Shown here one piece after another: positions 60,288 through 64,000 of a stretch of 64,000 bases of DNA. Numbering within the stretch: the first letter of the stretch is position 1; each line of letters begins with the position of its first letter. The position numbers and the translations under genes were made by a program. The notes under the pieces are model-generated. The model saw nothing but the letters and a program-made list of their open reading frames with translations. It did no database searches and had not been told where the DNA came from. The stretch covers positions 1,116,001 through 1,180,000 of the forward strand of contig NZ_JBBNAC010000001.1 of the NCBI RefSeq assembly GCF_037996825.1, given 5' to 3'. Source of the stretch: Bdellovibrio sp. BCCA. Its GTDB lineage: Bacteria; Bdellovibrionota; Bdellovibrionia; Bdellovibrionales; Bdellovibrionaceae.

Positions 60288-60605
60288 TTAGTGTTTGTGT
60301 TCGTTGTTGGCTCTGACTGTGTTTTCTACGATGTGGAAGTAAGCTCTCACTAGCATTTGGTAGGACTCTGGATCGAGAGCCTGTAGGTAAGCCATTTTTT
60401 CGAAATAGCTTTTCTTCGCAATCAGCTCTGTCATGACGTCTTGGACTTTCTTCATTTTGTCGAAGCTGTAAAAGTCCTTGTCGTCTTTCACTTCCTTGAG
60501 AACATCCGCGATAGACTTATTGTCAAAAAGAACATGAACACCCATGGCTGAATGAGAGAGCAAAGCCTCCATTCTTTCCAAACTTGTCTCTTCTATATTG
60601 ACCAA
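60288..60605 (-). CDS. Hypothetical helical protein
   Basis: The product has 105 residues from a TTG at 60605, which lies 6 nt after a perfect AGGAGG. A longer frame from 60707 has a weak ribosome site and an odd Arg-rich N-terminus. The sequence is helical (SIADVLKEVKDDKDFYSFDK, VQDVMTELIAKKSYFEKMAY) and ends in a His-rich tail (NNEHKH). No motif recognised. A divergent gene starts 163 nt away. Confidence 0.7.
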   Translation of the reverse strand: MVNIEETSLERMEALLSHSAMGVHVLFDNKSIADVLKEVKDDKDFYSFDKMKKVQDVMTELIAKKSYFEKMAYLQALDPESYQMLVRAYFHIVENTVRANNEHKH

Positions 60606-60767
60606 GAAGCGCCTCCTGTTGCGACGTCTTAACTCGATGGTGAGTAATAATCTTTCACCTTGCAAGACCAAAAATAGAACTATGACGGGGCTTGTCGTGT
60701 CGTCCATCTTTTCTATTGTTGAGAGTCGAGAATCTCTCGATAATAAATTGTGAAGGATACGAACGAT

Positions 60768-61634
60768 ATGGCGAAAACAAAATCCCGTGCGAAAAAGAAA
60801 ACTCCCAGCTCTCCCTCGGAAAAAGAGTATATTCTTGTCGATGAAGCGGCAGGTCTTATCTTTGAATCAGAGAAGGATCTCTTCGGTTATTTTGAAGACG
60901 CCATCAATAAATTAGAGGGAGAGTATCAATCTTTACGATCTCCTGACGATTTCACTGACGAAGAACAGATTGCCCATGAGCATTATCTAGAAGCGACATT
61001 GGATGAGCCCGATGAAGTCTGGATGGATGAAAAAACCATGGAAGACTATGCAATCTATCACTTCCTCAAAGCTTTTGAAGAAGGCAATGAGATTTTCAAA
61101 TACGTGGCTGTGGCTTACGTATCTTCTGAAGACGAATATCCGACTTTTGTTTTTATTCACTTCCCGACAAAAGACAGTCGTTTGTGGCAAAACTATCAGC
61201 GCGGCGAATTGGTTTACGACAAAACTTTTGAAGAAGTCGCCGGCGGAGCCATTGAAGGTGATGCCCTCGGTGAGGGTGATCCATTGGCGATGGGTCTTTA
61301 CTTGGCGATGCTTAAAGTGCGTGGCGAAAAAGACATTCCTCAAGAGAAGTTTCAAGACTTCGCTCCATTGCGCGAAGACACGATTGAAAATGCCGATGAG
61401 ATTTGGCGTAAGAATGATTTAGACGGAAACGTTTTAGTGAGTTTTATTAAAGAATTCCCAGATCACGAAACCACGAAAGATTTGGTCTATATCGCGGTCA
61501 CTCAGGAAGATGAAGAATCTAACGTTCACTCTCTTTTGTTTTCTTTCCCGACTACGGATCGCACTTTGGTAGATCGCTATCGTCAGGGTGATAATCTGCA
61601 AGCCGATGAGGTCTCTCAGGAATCCGCTCATTAA
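60768..61634 (+). CDS. Acidic protein with a duplicated domain (possible PBECR2-like nuclease fold)
   Basis: The product has 288 residues. The ATG at 60768 follows AAGGATACGAACGAT. After a basic N-terminal tail (MAKTKSRAKKKTPSSPSEKE), the chain is acidic. Two copies of the same module are visible. The first (residues 78-160) contains DEPDEVWMDEKTMEDY, FVFIHFPTKDSRLWQNY and QRGELVYD. The second (207-280) contains ENADEIWRKNDLDGN, LLFSFPTTDRTLVDRY and RQGDNLQAD. Proteins with an EVW start and a strand-rich core are grouped in families such as PBECR2 (phage barnase-EndoU-RelE-like). This assignment is weak. It may bind or cleave RNA. Confidence 0.72.
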   Translation: MAKTKSRAKKKTPSSPSEKEYILVDEAAGLIFESEKDLFGYFEDAINKLEGEYQSLRSPDDFTDEEQIAHEHYLEATLDEPDEVWMDEKTMEDYAIYHFLKAFEEGNEIFKYVAVAYVSSEDEYPTFVFIHFPTKDSRLWQNYQRGELVYDKTFEEVAGGAIEGDALGEGDPLAMGLYLAMLKVRGEKDIPQEKFQDFAPLREDTIENADEIWRKNDLDGNVLVSFIKEFPDHETTKDLVYIAVTQEDEESNVHSLLFSFPTTDRTLVDRYRQGDNLQADEVSQESAH

Positions 61635-61636
61635 AA

Positions 61637-61663
61637 GGAAAAAGGTACCTGGTACCTTTTTCC
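61637..61663. terminator. Bidirectional terminator between convergent genes
   Basis: A near-perfect palindrome GGAAAAAGGTACC-t-GGTACCTTTTTCC. It contains the same GGTACC/TACC theme as the hairpin at 1755. Confidence 0.75.
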
Positions 61664-61668
61664 TCGTC

Positions 61669-62421
61669 TTAGAAGCACAAGCCTTGAGCCATTGATGTGA
61701 ATTGCGCTGCAGAGTAACCTTGGTCCTTGTAGTTTTTGAAAGGATGCAAGTTTTGAAGAACTGTAGCGCGTGTTGCACCTGTTGCTTCGAAAGCGTAGTC
61801 AGCAGGGTTTGCGTAGAACAGTGGAAGCAAGCCATCTACTTGGTTCAACATTTTATTCGTTGAAAGATCGTAGTTAGAGATTCTCAACACATCGTATTCG
61901 CCTTGAGTGTCTTTCAAATCAACCAAGATGTTCACGCTATTAAAGAATGTTTGTGGATCTGTGATACCCATGCCAGAAGCGATCGTAACTACATCACTCC
62001 AGCGAAGAGTCGTTTTCCAAGCTGTCAAAACCTGGCCTGTTGAAGCGTTAGCAACTAGGAATTGAAGTGGAGTAGGATCCAAGTAAGTCGCACCACTTGT
62101 ATTTGTCATCCACTTCCACATAGCGATGTAAGTTTGGTCAGATTTGAACGTCGCAGGCAATGCTGTTAAGCGAGCGTAAGCATAGTCCATGCGAACATTG
62201 TTAGATGAATCAACATAAGCTCTGAGTTTTGCCGTGATATCAGAACCTGATGCTTGGTTGCAGTAAGCAAGAGGCTTTGTAGAAGAAGAAGTGTTTCCAG
62301 TTGGAGTCACGCGGCTTGAAAGATCCGAAGATCCTACTTGGTTGCTAGAGCCGCAAGCTGTAAGGAAAGCGACTGCACTTAGAGTAAGGATTGTTGTGAA
62401 GATTTGTTTCGTATTTTTCAT
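61669..62421 (-). CDS. Lipoprotein of unknown function
   Basis: The product has 250 residues. The ATG at 62421 follows GGGGGCTTT. The lipobox is AVAFLTACGSSN. A Ser/Thr linker (SSDLSSRVTPTGNTSSSTKP) precedes a domain of about 190 residues with a beta-sandwich look (ITAKLRAYVDSSNNVRMDYA), then alternating strands (TAWKTTLRWSDVVTIASGMG). One Cys pair may form between LAYCNQ and the C-terminal LCF. No family recognised. Confidence 0.75.
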   Translation of the reverse strand: MKNTKQIFTTILTLSAVAFLTACGSSNQVGSSDLSSRVTPTGNTSSSTKPLAYCNQASGSDITAKLRAYVDSSNNVRMDYAYARLTALPATFKSDQTYIAMWKWMTNTSGATYLDPTPLQFLVANASTGQVLTAWKTTLRWSDVVTIASGMGITDPQTFFNSVNILVDLKDTQGEYDVLRISNYDLSTNKMLNQVDGLLPLFYANPADYAFEATGATRATVLQNLHPFKNYKDQGYSAAQFTSMAQGLCF

Positions 62422-62603
62422 AAAGCCCCCTGATGCCATACTATAAAGCAATGGCGGTGCCATATTTCACTCTGAAACAAATTGATTTTCGCTGTGTTTT
62501 TGATGACTTACAAGAGGGGCTGTTCTCACTCTGAGGCGTTCTCAGAGTGAGTCGTCAAACTTCTGTGACAGTGCCGCACAAGGAGCGTCACTTTTTGCGC
62601 TTC

Positions 62604-63044
62604 TTAGTGCACGGTCACTGTGATCTGGCCTGTGACATTGAGGCCCTGAATCTCAAGAGCGCCCATTGAAGGGCCATTGCCTGCGCGAACCGAACCGATA
62701 TAAACGTGTTCAATGTGAGACGGAAGTTGCGTTGTTCCAATCACCTGACCGTCTTTGATGAGCGAGACACTCAAGCCACCGTAAGTAGCACCTGAAACGC
62801 GGATGTTTTCAAAGCTGACACCGAAAGCTTTTGAGATCAAAGCGAGGTCTGACATAAGTTCTTCGCCAGAGATGTTTTGTCCTGAGTTGATTTTTTGTTC
62901 GAGGACTTTCACAAGATAAGCTGCGATATTAGAAGCGCCGTACACGGAAGCCAGTTCACTGTCGTTCATTTCCTGAAGCTTGGCTTGAGCCGTTGTGCCT
63001 GCGAAAACAAACAGAGCCGATAAAAGTAAAACCGCTTTTTTCAT
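62604..63044 (-). CDS. Secreted protein with an LQEMNDSELASVYG-type motif
   Basis: The product has 146 residues with a signal peptide (MKKAVLLLSALFVFAGTTAQ), behind AAAGGAGTTCTT. The mature N-terminus AKLQEMNDSELASVYGASN matches a motif shared by small exported proteins near secretion or pilus genes in gammaproteobacteria (LQ.ms/dD.eLs.vtGQ), as I remember it. The rest (residues 50-146) is a Gly-rich beta domain (VSGATYGGLSVSLIKDGQVI) with no Cys. The function is open. Confidence 0.78.
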   Translation of the reverse strand: MKKAVLLLSALFVFAGTTAQAKLQEMNDSELASVYGASNIAAYLVKVLEQKINSGQNISGEELMSDLALISKAFGVSFENIRVSGATYGGLSVSLIKDGQVIGTTQLPSHIEHVYIGSVRAGNGPSMGALEIQGLNVTGQITVTVH

Positions 63045-63182
63045 AAGAACTCCTTTATGGGAGGACTTCTATCATGGGCGTAGAATTCTTTTCTAGAGCG
63101 TGTTTAAAGAACTGCTCGAATTTAGAAATCGAACAAGTATTTGCCGGTAATTGCTGTTCAGGCTTTAGACGCTCGTGAAAAA

Positions 63183-64000
63183 TTAGCTGGCAAGTTTGTC
63201 ATTTGCCGAGTGACGAAGAGATTGTTTGATCTCTTTCTTAAGCAAAAGAAATAGTTTCTCTTCGAGATTCTCGACAAGCGTCGTGAGCTTTTTGTTGTGA
63301 AGTCCGAGCTTCTTACGAACCGGATCACTCATGATCGCTGCGAAAATACTAAAGATGGTCAGCAAAGTCCCGACGGCAAAAGTCGCCATATAAATTTCCG
63401 TGCGAGTCGGAACGGGAGGAAAGATTCCGTAAAAAGTGGAACCTAATTTCTCACCTAAAAAGAAATGCGAGGCTGCTTTATCGCGCGCCATTTTTCTTGC
63501 GATCTTATTGCCTAATCCCAAAAGACTTAAACTTTTATCTCCGAAAAACCACCAGCCCGCAGCGAGGGTCATTAAAGATCCGGCAAGGTCTGCGATAAAG
63601 GCTTGGCTTGCGGTGTACTTTTCAATTTCTTTGATAAATTCTTTTTGAATTTTCGATTCATCAATTTGCAGTTCTTTAGAAAGCATCAGCTTTGCAAACG
63701 TGGGATGTTTGCGAAGGTCAGTGAGCAGGGCTTCGGAGTCTAAAAGTTCCGTGGCGATCAGGCGTTCAATTTCTCGTTGATAACCTGTTTTAATTCCCGA
63801 GGGAACTTTTTCCATTGCGGGGCTGAGCTTTGTCCAACCCATCTTATCTAAGGTTTCGACCGATTTTTTGGCGGAAAGATAGGGGATGGCCCAAAGAGTA
63901 TTTAAGGGGCTATAGAGCAAATCTAATGGAAAGGACTTCTTTTGAATGGCGAAAGTCTCTTGAAGAGAGAAATGACGCTCGATGAAATCGCCGATGCGAC
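63183..64000 (-). CDS. Membrane protein of unknown function, N-terminus outside the window
   Basis: The frame is open from 63183 back to the window edge. The start codon lies beyond 64000, since the codons before 63920 continue without a stop (RIGDFIERHFSLQETFAIQK). The visible part has 272 residues. After an amphipathic N-terminal part (PLDLLYSPLNTLWAIPYLSA) there are two membrane segments (SLMTLAAGWWFFGDKSLSLL and AVGTLLTIFSIFAAIMS) and a Lys-rich C-terminus. It may belong to the group called DUF6635, but I recall this only loosely. It would be the last gene of a - strand transcript. Confidence 0.7.
   Translation of the reverse strand, partial: RIGDFIERHFSLQETFAIQKKSFPLDLLYSPLNTLWAIPYLSAKKSVETLDKMGWTKLSPAMEKVPSGIKTGYQREIERLIATELLDSEALLTDLRKHPTFAKLMLSKELQIDESKIQKEFIKEIEKYTASQAFIADLAGSLMTLAAGWWFFGDKSLSLLGLGNKIARKMARDKAASHFFLGEKLGSTFYGIFPPVPTRTEIYMATFAVGTLLTIFSIFAAIMSDPVRKKLGLHNKKLTTLVENLEEKLFLLLKKEIKQSLRHSANDKLAS

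Overview
The window looks like a chromosomal stretch of a Bdellovibrio-like predatory bacterium (Bdellovibrionota). The evidence is indirect. There are many small secreted proteins and lipoproteins with no obvious function, several cell-wall-active enzymes, a class II B12-dependent ribonucleotide reductase, RNase Y, a minimal PutA and a moderate base composition. There are no rRNA genes, insertion sequences, prophage, CRISPR arrays or integrated islands. Gene density is high, with short operons and frequent 1-4 nt overlaps.

Layout. 127-5228: four exported proteins on the + strand, including an L,D-transpeptidase and a large protein with NlpC/P60-like residues. 5331-10398: a + strand housekeeping run of zapA, 5-formyl-THF cyclo-ligase, rny, tyrS, ferredoxin and an alpha/beta hydrolase. 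10483-13620 (-): A-type Fe-S carrier, cysteine desulfurase and a receiver-like protein. 13794-17385 (+): nrdJ and a four-domain S1 protein. 17386-20072 (-): PAS histidine kinase, a 51-aa basic protein and a CinA-like protein. 20319-22249 (+): acyl-CoA dehydrogenase and trmH. 22487-26355: a broken GNAT gene, a PTP-like phosphatase lipoprotein and a pseudouridine synthase/methyltransferase fusion. 26544-28577: lemA with two TPM-domain genes. 29234-29309: tRNA-Arg(UCG). 29370-36547: nitroreductase, LysR regulator, M23 peptidase, pirin, AMP nucleosidase and Dps. 36751-37392: a RelE-like/Xre toxin-antitoxin pair whose toxin frame is interrupted. 37591-43278: Fis-type regulator, S41 protein, RDD protein, rhomboid and endonuclease I. 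44713-49855: PutA, FAH-family protein, SixA-like phosphatase and Hsp33. 49852-56504: PLD-family lipoprotein, histidine kinase, a TraE-like pair, a CofE-like ligase and isocitrate dehydrogenase. 56966-64000: matrixin protease, a LuxR-type regulator, a coiled-coil/Hsp20 fusion and several exported proteins. The last gene runs off the right edge.

The most interesting signals are the following. (1) The rny product keeps its membrane anchor and KH domain but has lost every recognisable metal ligand of the HD nuclease domain. (2) A dispersed intergenic repeat occurs in five places with constant flanks and two interchangeable hairpin cores, mostly abutting stop or start codons. (3) Two further elements of about 135 bp have near-perfect 28-nt terminal arms of unrelated sequence. 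(4) Two structured, terminator-ended intergenic regions could encode small RNAs. (5) The toxin-antitoxin promoter carries an operator between -35 and -10, a start codon near the predicted +1, and an A5 frameshift in the toxin. (6) There are unusual fusions: RluA-like with an RlmI-like methyltransferase, and a 300-residue coiled coil with an Hsp20 domain.

Functional assignments come from motifs read by eye. No database search was run. Start codons were chosen from ribosome-binding sites and signal peptides and often differ from the longest possible frame.
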